Shown one piece after another: positions 55,639 to 63,882 of a stretch of DNA of 64,000 nucleotides. A program made the translations under genes and the position numbers. Under the pieces are notes generated by a model. It saw nothing but the letters and a program-made list of their open reading frames with translations. It searched no databases and was not told where the DNA came from. This DNA comes from a virus. The stretch lies in the IMG/VR virus record IMGVR_UViG_3300033144_007170, positions 1 through 64,000 of that record; one strand, 5' to 3'. The stretch's first letter is position 1. Each line of letters opens with the position of its first letter.

Positions 55639-56391
55639 TTATACCTGTGTTTTTTGTTTTGCAAGATTCTTCCGTGAGGAAGCACTACCTTCCATATTAA
55701 TAGAATCGCCTTTTATTTTTCTTCCCTGAGCAAGATACTCAGGAAAATATGCAAACTTTTCTTCAAGAGATAAAGCTCTAAGCAGAAAGCCCCAATCCGA
55801 GGCTCTTCTAAATGCGGCATCCTCTTCCCATAAATAATTTTTATCCCTATGGACAAATGCGATATGGTCTATCCTATTATATAAATGCTCTATCCAGAAT
55901 TGGGTTGCTTTTGTCCATTCTTCTTTTAGATCTAAAAGTTTCCCTGTTAAATTTCCTTCTTGGTCGCATTGATGTATTTCCATAAAATGGAAAGCCAAAA
56001 AAATATGTGGATTTTCGTCGAGATAGGTGACCATTTTTTCGCAACGGTTTGAAAAATATAAATCATCATCTCCGAGATAGCTTAGATATTCAGGGCGTTC
56101 TTCTTGGGGGAGCTTCCATATATACCGAAGTCCTTGATTCACCCCAATAGCTACTCTGTTTGTTTGAGTTCTTTCAGATTCATCTTGGATGGGAATACTA
56201 TTCACAAGCTTAAAAGCAGCAAATTTATCAGAGTAGCTATTTATAATATCCTTAACTTCTTGAATACTCCCATCATCGACAACCACAACCAAAATTTGAT
56301 CTGCAATAGTTTGATTTGCAATACTATTTAGAGCCTCTTTTATAAATCTTGGCCTATTATAACTCGATACAATTACACCCAATTTAACCAT
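55639..56391 (-). CDS. glycosyltransferase family 2
   Basis: 250 residues. VSSYNRPRFIKEAL, VVVVDDGSIQEV and YLSYLGDDDLYF are the GT-A motifs, including DxD. It lies in tandem with the radical SAM and another glycosyltransferase. Confidence 0.85.
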   Translation of the reverse strand: MVKLGVIVSSYNRPRFIKEALNSIANQTIADQILVVVVDDGSIQEVKDIINSYSDKFAAFKLVNSIPIQDESERTQTNRVAIGVNQGLRYIWKLPQEERPEYLSYLGDDDLYFSNRCEKMVTYLDENPHIFLAFHFMEIHQCDQEGNLTGKLLDLKEEWTKATQFWIEHLYNRIDHIAFVHRDKNYLWEEDAAFRRASDWGFLLRALSLEEKFAYFPEYLAQGRKIKGDSINMEGSASSRKNLAKQKTQV

Positions 56392-56603
56392 CTACTACAT
56401 CTCCTTTTAAAATTTCTGAATAATATTTCTTGGTATTTTGCATCTTCTTTAGATTGATGAACAATATAGGTCTTAGCAGGAATCCTATCATTTGACTTTA
56501 TAGCAAGATAAAACCCATCACGGAAATACAAAACTTTAATCCACCAACAATTCTGAGCAAATAATCTATCCCCGAATATTAAAACATCAAACACTGTCAA
56601 CAT
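56373..56603 (-). CDS. unknown 76-residue protein
   Basis: Aromatic- and Arg-rich. KYQEILFRNFKRRC shares the EIL(F/Y)RNF tail with 52751 and 57178. Its start is in the end of the 56587 gene. Not recognised. Confidence 0.5.
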   Translation of the reverse strand: MLTVFDVLIFGDRLFAQNCWWIKVLYFRDGFYLAIKSNDRIPAKTYIVHQSKEDAKYQEILFRNFKRRCSRWLNWV

Positions 56604-56763
56604 CTCCTTTACTTAATAATTTGCGGTATTCCTCTATTAAACAATATGCCCCAATAACCTCAGCGTCGTCCCACTGCGGTAATTTAGTAATATCGGTAAT
56701 TGTAATTAACTGCATAATTCTACTCTCAAATGCATCTATAACTCTATCCTTTAAATCCTTCAC
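56587..56763 (-). CDS. unknown 58-residue protein
   Basis: GTG start after AAGGG. Helical (DAFESRIMQLITITDITKL; CLIEEYRKLLSKG). Stop lies in the next start. Not recognised. Confidence 0.5.
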   Translation of the reverse strand: MKDLKDRVIDAFESRIMQLITITDITKLPQWDDAEVIGAYCLIEEYRKLLSKGDVDSV

Positions 56764-56783
56764 CCTTTATTACATCTCCTTTT

Positions 56784-57095
56784 TTACATTCTAATTCTTC
56801 TCATTGTATTTATTTTTTCTGGAATTGTTACAGATTGTTTAGATTTAATAAGGATATTACCGTAGTTTTTTTTGAATACTTTATACCCACGCATAAAATC
56901 AGATAAATCAATAAGTTTTGTTTTAGGAATAATCATAATTTCCTCTTCTCCGTGACATTGGAGAGTGCACCATGTAAAATTTTCGTATATGTTCCTTCTA
57001 AAAAAGATACAATCTACAGGTTTATTGCAGACACTACAAATAAAAAGACATTTTTTTGCATTTACTATATTATTACACTTTATTTTAAAGGTCAT
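56784..57095 (-). CDS. Cys/His metal-binding phage protein
   Basis: 103 residues with CSVCNKPVDCIFFRRN and TLQCHGEEEIMI. The CxxC ... CHxE layout is a small phage family (paralogue at 57178-57471). Likely zinc. Confidence 0.6.
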   Translation of the reverse strand: MTFKIKCNNIVNAKKCLFICSVCNKPVDCIFFRRNIYENFTWCTLQCHGEEEIMIIPKTKLIDLSDFMRGYKVFKKNYGNILIKSKQSVTIPEKINTMRRIRM

Positions 57096-57162
57096 AAAAA
57101 ATATTTTGATCTATTTTTAATAATTGAGGAGCTCTTTCTTCGCTCTGTAGTTTTTTTGCCAT
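57085..57162 (-). CDS. 25-residue ORF
   Basis: MAKKLQSEERAPQLLKIDQN after GGAGATG; its stop overlaps the next start. Possibly a leader peptide. Confidence 0.4.
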   Translation of the reverse strand: MAKKLQSEERAPQLLKIDQNIFYDL

Positions 57163-57177
57163 CTACAACATCTCCTT

Positions 57178-57471
57178 TCAGAATTTTCGGTATAGTATTT
57201 CTTCTTTTGGCTTACGAAATTTTCGGAATAGTATTTTTCGGCGGTTAAGGCTTCCCACAAAAACAAATTTAGGAATTATATTTTTTGATTGCTCCAATTC
57301 CGTTCTATTATACTCTATGTCGAATTCTTCTATTTCGCTATGACAAAATACGGTGACGTGTTCTATCCTACAGATAATATCTCTATATACTGTAATTTTA
57401 TCTATGTATTTATTGCATAGAGCACAAATGGGCCTTTGTATAAATTCAAAGTAATTTTTATATACAATCAT
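57178..57471 (-). CDS. Cys/His metal-binding phage protein, paralogue
   Basis: 97 residues. ICALCNKYIDKITVYRD and TVFCHSEIEEFDIE match the gene at 56784. The end repeats RKILFRKF and EEILYRKF. First gene after the promoter at 57478. Confidence 0.6.
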   Translation of the reverse strand: MIVYKNYFEFIQRPICALCNKYIDKITVYRDIICRIEHVTVFCHSEIEEFDIEYNRTELEQSKNIIPKFVFVGSLNRRKILFRKFRKPKEEILYRKF

Positions 57472-57477
57472 AAAAAA

Positions 57478-57506
57478 TATATAGCATAGGATTAACTATA
57501 TGTCAA
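57478..57506 (-). promoter_or_regulatory. sigma-70-type promoter
   Basis: TTGACA, 17 bp, TATATA with CTATG before the -10, the strongest match to the local consensus. Separates glycosylation genes from the tail genes. Confidence 0.8.
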
Positions 57507-57511
57507 CATGT

Positions 57512-58204
57512 TTAAAGCAGAAAATTCCGTACCGGAATAATATTGCTTTGGGTAATATCAAAATCGCTACCCACTGTGACTATCCCTACGGGTTTAAAGT
57601 CTGAAGAATAAGAAGAAGGGATTCGTGCGGCATCATATTTAGGAACTGCAACTCCTTCTTCGATAGCTATTTCTGCGAGAGTTGTATCTATACCGATTAA
57701 TACTTTTTTAAAGTACCCTTCGGTTAAAGAAATTGCAAAATTCCCATTCGGCCCGAAGTCCAAAAACAATTCCTTTTTGGTATATATAGTAGTTCCGGAT
57801 ATTAATTTTCCGCCGTATAGTCTGACTTTACTGCCGGAATACGCTTCAAGTCTAAATGCAAATATAGAATCTTTAAGATTAGCGAATAAAGAAGAGAATC
57901 TGTTCAGATCGTCTGCGATTATCGGAGAACCTAAACCATAATACGATATGGTAATATCTTCCCCCGCTTTGTTTAAATGAAAATAAACTATCGATAAATC
58001 ATAATCGATATAGAATTCTGTTTCTGAAGTCGGAGCAGATGTGGATTCCGTATATCCAGGAATTGTAATATCGTAATCTTCGCTTGGTTTCTCTTTTAAA
58101 GTAATAGAGTAAGGCACACTGGTTTTGATCGTATGCTCCTCATTTGATATAGAAACAGCGGAACTTCTTTGGGGGTATTTAATATCGCAAATTAAAGATG
58201 TCAT
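57512..58204 (-). CDS. tail/virion structural protein
   Basis: 230 residues. ITIPGYTESTSAPTSE, EFYIDYDLSIVYFHL and ADDLNRFSSLFANLKDSIFA align with the paralogue at 58249-59010 (FYVDYEDSTIYFYSG; AAEDMNRFANF). Beta-rich structure, likely a tail-tip or baseplate-associated protein. Confidence 0.6.
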   Translation of the reverse strand: MTSLICDIKYPQRSSAVSISNEEHTIKTSVPYSITLKEKPSEDYDITIPGYTESTSAPTSETEFYIDYDLSIVYFHLNKAGEDITISYYGLGSPIIADDLNRFSSLFANLKDSIFAFRLEAYSGSKVRLYGGKLISGTTIYTKKELFLDFGPNGNFAISLTEGYFKKVLIGIDTTLAEIAIEEGVAVPKYDAARIPSSYSSDFKPVGIVTVGSDFDITQSNIIPVRNFLL

Positions 58205-58248
58205 ATCTTATATACCAATTTGTTACCAATTTTATAAAATTAGTAGTA

Positions 58249-59010
58249 TTAATTGTGTATTATCGCTCTTACGTCCTCTATGTTTGAAGAAGATATAGTT
58301 TGTATGGTACCAGCTCCAGCATTTCCATCATCCTGCACAGATACAACGGCACACGGTTTGCAATTCGCCGGAACCGAAGGGATTGTTGCACCGGCTTTTG
58401 TTGAGGCTTCAGACCCCTCAGTAACTATCATATCTTCAGTTGAGGTATTCACTGAAACTAATAATTTTCTCCAATAGAAAACAGTCATAGCAGATACTAC
58501 ATATTCTTGTCCTGCCCCGAATTTCATAATTTCATCAGGAATGAACACAAGTTCAGTTCCGGTATTTATATACCCGCCGGTTAGATTTACATTTGTATCT
58601 ACAGGGTCGCTCGGTTCTATAAGAAAGGAAGTCAGATAATCTTTCACAGAACACAGAAAGTTTGCAAATCTATTCATATCCTCAGCAGCTACTACCGAAC
58701 CCATGCCGTAATAATAAATAGTTACAAGCTCCCCTGCTTGGCCTGAATAGAAATATATAGTAGAATCTTCATAATCGACATAGAATTGATTATCGTTTGT
58801 AGGCATAACAAGGACTTCTGTGAAATCTGTAATGGTAATTCCGGCAGTTTCATACGGTCTTTCCTCAAGATTTACCACATAAGGATAGGCCGAACCAATT
58901 ACTTTTAGTTCAGGGCTGATAAGTTCGTAGGTACTTCTCTTGTCGGTTTTTTCTGTACCGACCGTCCATTTTATTGCTGTTATTTCAGATCCTAAATCAT
59001 AAATCGGCAT
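58249..59010 (-). CDS. tail/virion structural protein, paralogue
   Basis: 253 residues with the FYVDYEDSTIYFYSGQAGE block and MNRFANF helix. Tandem copy of 57512-58204 with 44 bp between, suggesting two related virion components. Confidence 0.6.
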   Translation of the reverse strand: MPIYDLGSEITAIKWTVGTEKTDKRSTYELISPELKVIGSAYPYVVNLEERPYETAGITITDFTEVLVMPTNDNQFYVDYEDSTIYFYSGQAGELVTIYYYGMGSVVAAEDMNRFANFLCSVKDYLTSFLIEPSDPVDTNVNLTGGYINTGTELVFIPDEIMKFGAGQEYVVSAMTVFYWRKLLVSVNTSTEDMIVTEGSEASTKAGATIPSVPANCKPCAVVSVQDDGNAGAGTIQTISSSNIEDVRAIIHN

Positions 59011-59019
59011 GATGTTTTC

Positions 59020-59400
59020 CTATTTTACAGATATTTTATAAAACTGTTTTTTTCCTCTTTGTAGTAACAGCTCCCCATCAACTGCATCCCTCTTGGACAC
59101 GGTATAGGCTATGTCAGTTATAAGTTTTTTGTTAATCCTTAGCCCCTTTTGTTTTATAAGTTTTTTTGCTTCGTTTAAAGATTTGCATAATCCAGAATCT
59201 TTAAACATCTTACAGACCCAAACAGGAAGTTCGAGCTTATATTCTGCCGTTGGATCCTTGGTCTGTTCGGTCGATTCTTTACTGTTTTGAATTTTACGGA
59301 ACTCAACTTTAGTTGTCAGCTCAGCTATTTTTAAATTAGCTTTCCTGTATTCCTTTTTCTCATCCTCAGTCAAAAAATTTATATCTAAAGTAACCTCCAT
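59020..59400 (-). CDS. S4 RNA-binding-domain protein
   Basis: 126 residues. The C-terminus GLCKSLNEAKKLIKQKG and RINKKLITDIAYT followed by GELLLQRGKKQFYKIS matches the S4-type end of tyrosyl-tRNA synthetases. An RNA-binding fold inside a tail-gene cluster is unusual. Confidence 0.7.
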   Translation of the reverse strand: MEVTLDINFLTEDEKKEYRKANLKIAELTTKVEFRKIQNSKESTEQTKDPTAEYKLELPVWVCKMFKDSGLCKSLNEAKKLIKQKGLRINKKLITDIAYTVSKRDAVDGELLLQRGKKQFYKISVK

Positions 59401-59403
59401 GAT

Positions 59404-61326
59404 TTACCCCACTACGTAAAGCCGACAAATAAAATTGTTTGATTCATAATCATCCATCGTGCCTTCAAAATATTGAGTGCCGTCGCCGTACACAACAGGA
59501 GCACCATAAAGAGCCTCTTGATAATCTCCGGTAACTATCAAGCGAAAGAATACGAGCCCACGAGTAAGGGAGCAGTCCCGGCAATCTACTGTTAACTCTA
59601 TATCTAATTTAGAATCGCAGGGCATGTCTCCTAAATCTAAAGGAGTTGCATTTATGGTTTGTTCAGCCCCCCCGTCTATTGAACAAGTTAGCCAATCGCA
59701 AGTAACTACCTCGTACCCGCCGGAAAATTGAGTATTTACATACTCAGCTTTTATCTTAGCATTCTTTAAAGGCTTTTTTCCCACCTGCCCACGGGCCCAC
59801 CATAACTCAAAATTATACACATTAGAAGTTCCTACTCTAAGATAATCTAAAAACAAAGTTCTTAGCGGCCAAGAGTATCCAGAAAGGAGTATTTCTATTT
59901 CGGAACTTGTTGCGGTGTAACTACTTCCTGTCTTTGTCTTAAAACTGAAAGTGTATGGTTTTTTCGCTGCAATATCCGTATTTAGAAATCTATTTGGGTC
60001 CCACTCTGTATTAAAGCTCCAGCGAGCATAACTTAGGGCTTCTACTTCTGTATCAAGCCAATACTTAGAACGGATAGCTGATATTTCAATGCTTAGATCG
60101 TAATAAATATCAGCAGAAATTGCCTGAATATCCGTATTTAAATCATAAAAAGTATCCCCTCTTGCTCGGATATCCGTATTTAAGTCCGATACAATCTGAG
60201 CATTCGTTATTATTTCTGTGTTTAAATCGTAAAGGCTCGATTTCGATGCCTTTATTTCTGTGTTTAAATCGTAAAATACAAAATCAGAGTTCGCTGATAT
60301 TTCTGTATTTAGATCTACATAAGATCTTGCTACGGCCTGAATATCAGTGTTTAAGTCTTCAAAAGAAATATTAAAAGCTGCCGCAATTTCGGTGTTTAAA
60401 TCTAATATCGTTTGTACTGTTGTGGCGGATATTTCTGTTTCTAAATCAAAAAAGATCTCATCACTTGCTTGTATATCCGTTATTAAATCTTGTAGTGATT
60501 CAGAACCGCCAGATATTTCAGTATTTAAGTCGCTAAACTCAGTAAACGGTCCGGGTGCGGCCTGCAATAAATAAACTGGCCTTGATACTTTTTGATATAA
60601 GCCATAGGGCAAATCATTAAATAATGCTACTTGATCTGCCGATGGAGCAAAATCAAAAATACTACTACACTTAATAGTTCCGTCAAAAAATCTACCATTA
60701 GCTAAAACATCTCTGCCAAATCGTAGAGGTTGGGCAGTTGCATATAAAATACTTAATTCGATACTTTTCGTATCAGCCTCTTCACCATCTACATATATTT
60801 TTTGGTCTTTTAAGTCATAAGTCCCAAATAATGTATGATCTCTATGGGTACTTAATGCAGATGTACCATGAACTTCATACCAAGTAACAGAATTCAAAAA
60901 ATAAAAATAGGGAATAGCCTCTGTGCAACGTAAAAAAAATCCTCGAAATGGTTTACTTACAATATGGACTTTATTAGCATCAGCGTCAGTCCAATTATTA
61001 GCGTTGAACTTAACAAAAACCCCAAGTTTGGCTGGCGTGTAATCAGTCCCAATTCCTATTTCTGAATATTGAGAAAAAGCATCGTCTAAAACAATTCCTT
61101 GATCATTAAAAACTGCCCCATTTTTAAGGCTTCCCGCCCGATGAGGATTAACTAAATCACTAAATACATCTCCATATCTTTCCCACATTGGGGATGTGAA
61201 AATAAGTCTGTCAGAATCTATCCCATAAATCTGCTCACAGTTTTTCTGGACAGCATACTGAACATTGGCAGGAGACCCCCAACGAACAGGCGGGATATTA
61301 TAACTATGTCTTAGAAATATTGCCAT
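59404..61326 (-). CDS. tail fibre/adhesin with LamG-like domain and DLNTEI repeats
   Basis: 640 residues. About the first 280 are beta-rich like LamG/ConA lectins (GTYDLKDQKIYVDGEEADTK). Then about a dozen repeats of DLNTEIxA spaced 14-20 residues, e.g. YDLNTEIKASKSSL. The end has a beta domain. Probably a receptor-binding or tail-fibre protein; the repeats could be a stalk that changes length. Confidence 0.7.
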   Translation of the reverse strand: MAIFLRHSYNIPPVRWGSPANVQYAVQKNCEQIYGIDSDRLIFTSPMWERYGDVFSDLVNPHRAGSLKNGAVFNDQGIVLDDAFSQYSEIGIGTDYTPAKLGVFVKFNANNWTDADANKVHIVSKPFRGFFLRCTEAIPYFYFLNSVTWYEVHGTSALSTHRDHTLFGTYDLKDQKIYVDGEEADTKSIELSILYATAQPLRFGRDVLANGRFFDGTIKCSSIFDFAPSADQVALFNDLPYGLYQKVSRPVYLLQAAPGPFTEFSDLNTEISGGSESLQDLITDIQASDEIFFDLETEISATTVQTILDLNTEIAAAFNISFEDLNTDIQAVARSYVDLNTEISANSDFVFYDLNTEIKASKSSLYDLNTEIITNAQIVSDLNTDIRARGDTFYDLNTDIQAISADIYYDLSIEISAIRSKYWLDTEVEALSYARWSFNTEWDPNRFLNTDIAAKKPYTFSFKTKTGSSYTATSSEIEILLSGYSWPLRTLFLDYLRVGTSNVYNFELWWARGQVGKKPLKNAKIKAEYVNTQFSGGYEVVTCDWLTCSIDGGAEQTINATPLDLGDMPCDSKLDIELTVDCRDCSLTRGLVFFRLIVTGDYQEALYGAPVVYGDGTQYFEGTMDDYESNNFICRLYVVG

Positions 61327-61971
61327 TTAGATTCCAGTACACAAAGTATATGCACAAAAAGTATAAACATCAGGACCATCTACATCGTTGTTGGCATTGT
61401 AGATAATTCTAATACGACTAATTGCTAAACAATCTATGGTGATTGCCCACTGAGCGACTACCTCTAAATCCGGATCATCTATATCCATAATGTATGATGT
61501 AGTAATATCCTGTTCATTAGCAAGTCCATCAAGAATTGTAATAGTATCACCACCATCACCTGAATTAGATACTTGAAAAACTACTTCTGAATCGGCCACA
61601 ACAGTGTTTAAAATAAATTTAAACTTTCCATCGTTATCTATCCCTGCTGTTTCAGGATTTGTACATGCAATAACAGTTTCCGCAGCAGGTTCCGTAGCAT
61701 CAAAGGCAAGCGGTGTAACTGGTGTTCCTTGCGGGCCTACCAGCGGCATTTCTATAGTCCAGTCATCTTTAGCTGGCGAGGCTTTCCCTGTAGTCTGGAT
61801 TATAATTTCTGGTTGACCGGTACTTGCAACTGCTTCTCCTAATACCGCCTTAATATATAGCTTGCATTGATACGCAGAACTTACATCAAGTTCGGCCCCT
61901 AACCTAACTGCCCCATTCGCAGTCAGTGCCCATTCATCGAGAGTTGTTTGATCCCCTTTTGTTAATGCCAT
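61327..61971 (-). CDS. tail-associated structural protein
   Basis: 214 residues. Beta-rich, Ser/Thr/Asp, with AYQCKLYIKAVLGEAVAST and WAITIDCLAISRIRI. Next to tail genes. Likely a virion surface protein; no family recognised. Confidence 0.5.
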   Translation of the reverse strand: MALTKGDQTTLDEWALTANGAVRLGAELDVSSAYQCKLYIKAVLGEAVASTGQPEIIIQTTGKASPAKDDWTIEMPLVGPQGTPVTPLAFDATEPAAETVIACTNPETAGIDNDGKFKFILNTVVADSEVVFQVSNSGDGGDTITILDGLANEQDITTSYIMDIDDPDLEVVAQWAITIDCLAISRIRIIYNANNDVDGPDVYTFCAYTLCTGI

Positions 61972-61980
61972 ATTTCCTCC

Positions 61981-62265
61981 TTATATTACCAATTCTGCTT
62001 GAACATCTGTAACAGATATATCCATTTGTGGATGGTTTAAAATATCTTGTTCTGATTTATAGGCATCTATACAATATTGCATTTGATCAATAAATCCAGC
62101 TTCAACACGTGAAGGAGGATCACCTGTTTTATAGTCCTCATTAAAGCTTTGAGAGAATAATTCCTCAGCTTCATCAAAACCCTTTAGTTCCCATACTACA
62201 GAATACTGCCCTTTCATGACTTGATTAACTGATTGTTTTATTATTAATATAGATGTTAATGCCAT
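61981..62265 (-). CDS. unknown 94-residue protein
   Basis: LTSILIIKQSVNQVMKGQYS and FDEAEELFSQSFNED suggest a small alpha/beta virion-associated protein. Not recognised. Confidence 0.5.
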   Translation of the reverse strand: MALTSILIIKQSVNQVMKGQYSVVWELKGFDEAEELFSQSFNEDYKTGDPPSRVEAGFIDQMQYCIDAYKSEQDILNHPQMDISVTDVQAELVI

Positions 62266-62282
62266 AGCATCCTCCTTATTTT

Positions 62283-62801
62283 CTAAACTGTTAAATCTAC
62301 AATTCCAGGATTCCCAGCTCTGTCTTTAATGAAAACAGATACCGTAATCTCACTGTTTAAATCCCAAGCCGTACTTGGAATAAATCTAATTGCATATCTG
62401 TATGGAATCGTTATCGGTAAAAATGTTATTTCGGAACTTTCGGAATTATAGACCACTGAGTTTACTGTTAATTCCAATGATGTTAAATCTATTCCAGAAA
62501 TCAAATCCTCAACAACTACATAGATAGGCCCATAAATACTTATTCCCCCTTCTCCGTCTAATGGGTATGTTTCTGGAAGGATATGAGGGCCTACAGCATC
62601 CACAGGAAATTTAGCCGCTATAGAGGTATTCAAATCCGTATAATAGAATCCTGCGGCTATATCAGAGCTTAGATCATTATATTCTGTATGATAATACTGG
62701 GCGGCAATTTCAGAGGATAGGTCGGCGAGAGAAATGAACTCGTGTGCAGCAGAAATCTCGGTATTTAAAGAAATTAATCGAATACATAATGCCACTATCA
62801 A
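62283..62801 (-). CDS. tail-type protein with DLNTEI-like repeats and Ig-like end
   Basis: 172 residues. NTEISAAHEFISLADLSSEI and LSSDIAAGFYYTDLNTSIAA repeat the unit of the adhesin; the rest is Ig-like (SLELTVNSVVYNSESSEITF). Likely a partner of the adhesin. Confidence 0.6.
   Translation of the reverse strand: MIVALCIRLISLNTEISAAHEFISLADLSSEIAAQYYHTEYNDLSSDIAAGFYYTDLNTSIAAKFPVDAVGPHILPETYPLDGEGGISIYGPIYVVVEDLISGIDLTSLELTVNSVVYNSESSEITFLPITIPYRYAIRFIPSTAWDLNSEITVSVFIKDRAGNPGIVDLTV
62735..62748. promoter_or_regulatory. near-palindrome TGAACTCGTGTGCA (copy 12)
   Basis: Inside the DLNTEI-type gene, encoding AAHEF. Confidence 0.5.
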
Positions 62802-63127
62802 AGAATCTCCAGTAGAATTCCGGGGTTTCCAGAATCATCTCCGCAGTATAGTTCCACATTTATTTCGGTGTCATACTCAAAAGCAGGGGGATTGAAATAA
62901 ATGTGATGTTCCTGTGCCGATATAGTGGTAAAAGTAAGTCGGGAATTACCGTATTCGTACCAAACTCCTGCGTTAAATCTTACTTTAAATGTTGTATCGT
63001 CTATTCCGAAATTTGAGTCAGGGTTGTATAAACGAAATTTCATAGGTCGAGCTACCGGGACATTTTGTTCGTTCCGTCCCGGACTATGATCATGTCTTAA
63101 TAATAGTGGATCAATAAAAACAGGCAT
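62798..63127 (-). CDS. unknown 109-residue beta protein
   Basis: FRLYNPDSNFGIDDTTFKVR and INVELYCGDDSGNPGILLEI resemble a small Ig-like or fibre head. Start is 3 bases after the stop of the 50-residue gene. Confidence 0.5.
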   Translation of the reverse strand: MPVFIDPLLLRHDHSPGRNEQNVPVARPMKFRLYNPDSNFGIDDTTFKVRFNAGVWYEYGNSRLTFTTISAQEHHIYFNPPAFEYDTEINVELYCGDDSGNPGILLEIL

Positions 63128-63129
63128 TT

Positions 63130-63282
63130 TTATTCTCCAGTAAAAACTTTAAATATTTTTCGTTTGATATCAAGTAAAGCCTGGATACAGCGCATTATTT
63201 GATACCCAACTTCTATCAAGAGTTTTTCTTTAAGAGGGAAGGGCAATAATCTTCCTAATTTCAATTTTGCCGGGATATACAT
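63130..63282 (-). CDS. 50-residue basic protein
   Basis: MYIPAKLKLGRLLPFPLKEK then CIQALLDIKRKIFKVF, helical and basic. Overlaps the coiled-coil gene upstream. Lysis-region small gene? Not recognised. Confidence 0.5.
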   Translation of the reverse strand: MYIPAKLKLGRLLPFPLKEKLLIEVGYQIMRCIQALLDIKRKIFKVFTGE

Positions 63283-63386
63283 TTTTCCAAATCCACTATC
63301 TTTTTCTTTAGATCTTTAACTTCTTTTACTAATCCGAATACGATTCGTTTGTAGAAAGCATATTCTGTTTCCCTATATACCCCCAT
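63261..63386 (-). CDS. 41-residue coiled-coil peptide
   Basis: RIVFGLVKEVKDLKKKIVDL is a strong heptad helix. It starts 4 bases after the holin-like gene stop. Could be a small spanin or regulator; no signal peptide seen. Confidence 0.5.
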   Translation of the reverse strand: MGVYRETEYAFYKRIVFGLVKEVKDLKKKIVDLEKCISRQN

Positions 63387-63389
63387 CCC

Positions 63390-63878
63390 TTATTCCTTTT
63401 TACGAGGTTGGCCACCAAACTTTGCCATAGCTCCCTGTACAATGCTTCCCATGTACGGTGCTGCAAAATAAAAACCCAAAATGAGCATGACTGCCCCATT
63501 CATTTTTTCAGCAAAGACCCCGATGACTTGGGCAGATTCTAATAGAGGATTAACATATATGGCATTATCTCCAATTGTTTGCCTCATGGGTTCTACCCAT
63601 ATTCCGGCCACGCTTAAACCCATACAACTTAAATATTGCAATAGCCAAACCACCACGATGCACAGAGCAATTAATCGCCTGGCAAGGTTTTGACCTTTCG
63701 TGCTATCCATCCATGCGATTATCATACTACGTGCAGCCGCACGATCTTTTGCCGCTGCCCCGGCTTTTTCCTCGTCCGTATAGATCAGGGCATCAATCCC
63801 TTTACTAACATTATCTATGACAGCCGTAATCGCTTTATCCGTACCAAATATTTTGCCTAATGTTGATCCTAAAAACAT
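63390..63878 (-). CDS. holin-like membrane protein
   Basis: 162 residues. An N-terminal helix (KIFGTDKAITAVIDNVSKG) is followed by a hydrophobic helix LIALCIVVVWLLQYLSC and another MLILGFYFAAPYMGSIV, in the style of the 3TM/GTA-type holins. Basic tail GGQPRKKE. Likely forms membrane holes for lysis. Confidence 0.65.
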   Translation of the reverse strand: MFLGSTLGKIFGTDKAITAVIDNVSKGIDALIYTDEEKAGAAAKDRAAARSMIIAWMDSTKGQNLARRLIALCIVVVWLLQYLSCMGLSVAGIWVEPMRQTIGDNAIYVNPLLESAQVIGVFAEKMNGAVMLILGFYFAAPYMGSIVQGAMAKFGGQPRKKE

Positions 63879-63882
63879 ATTA

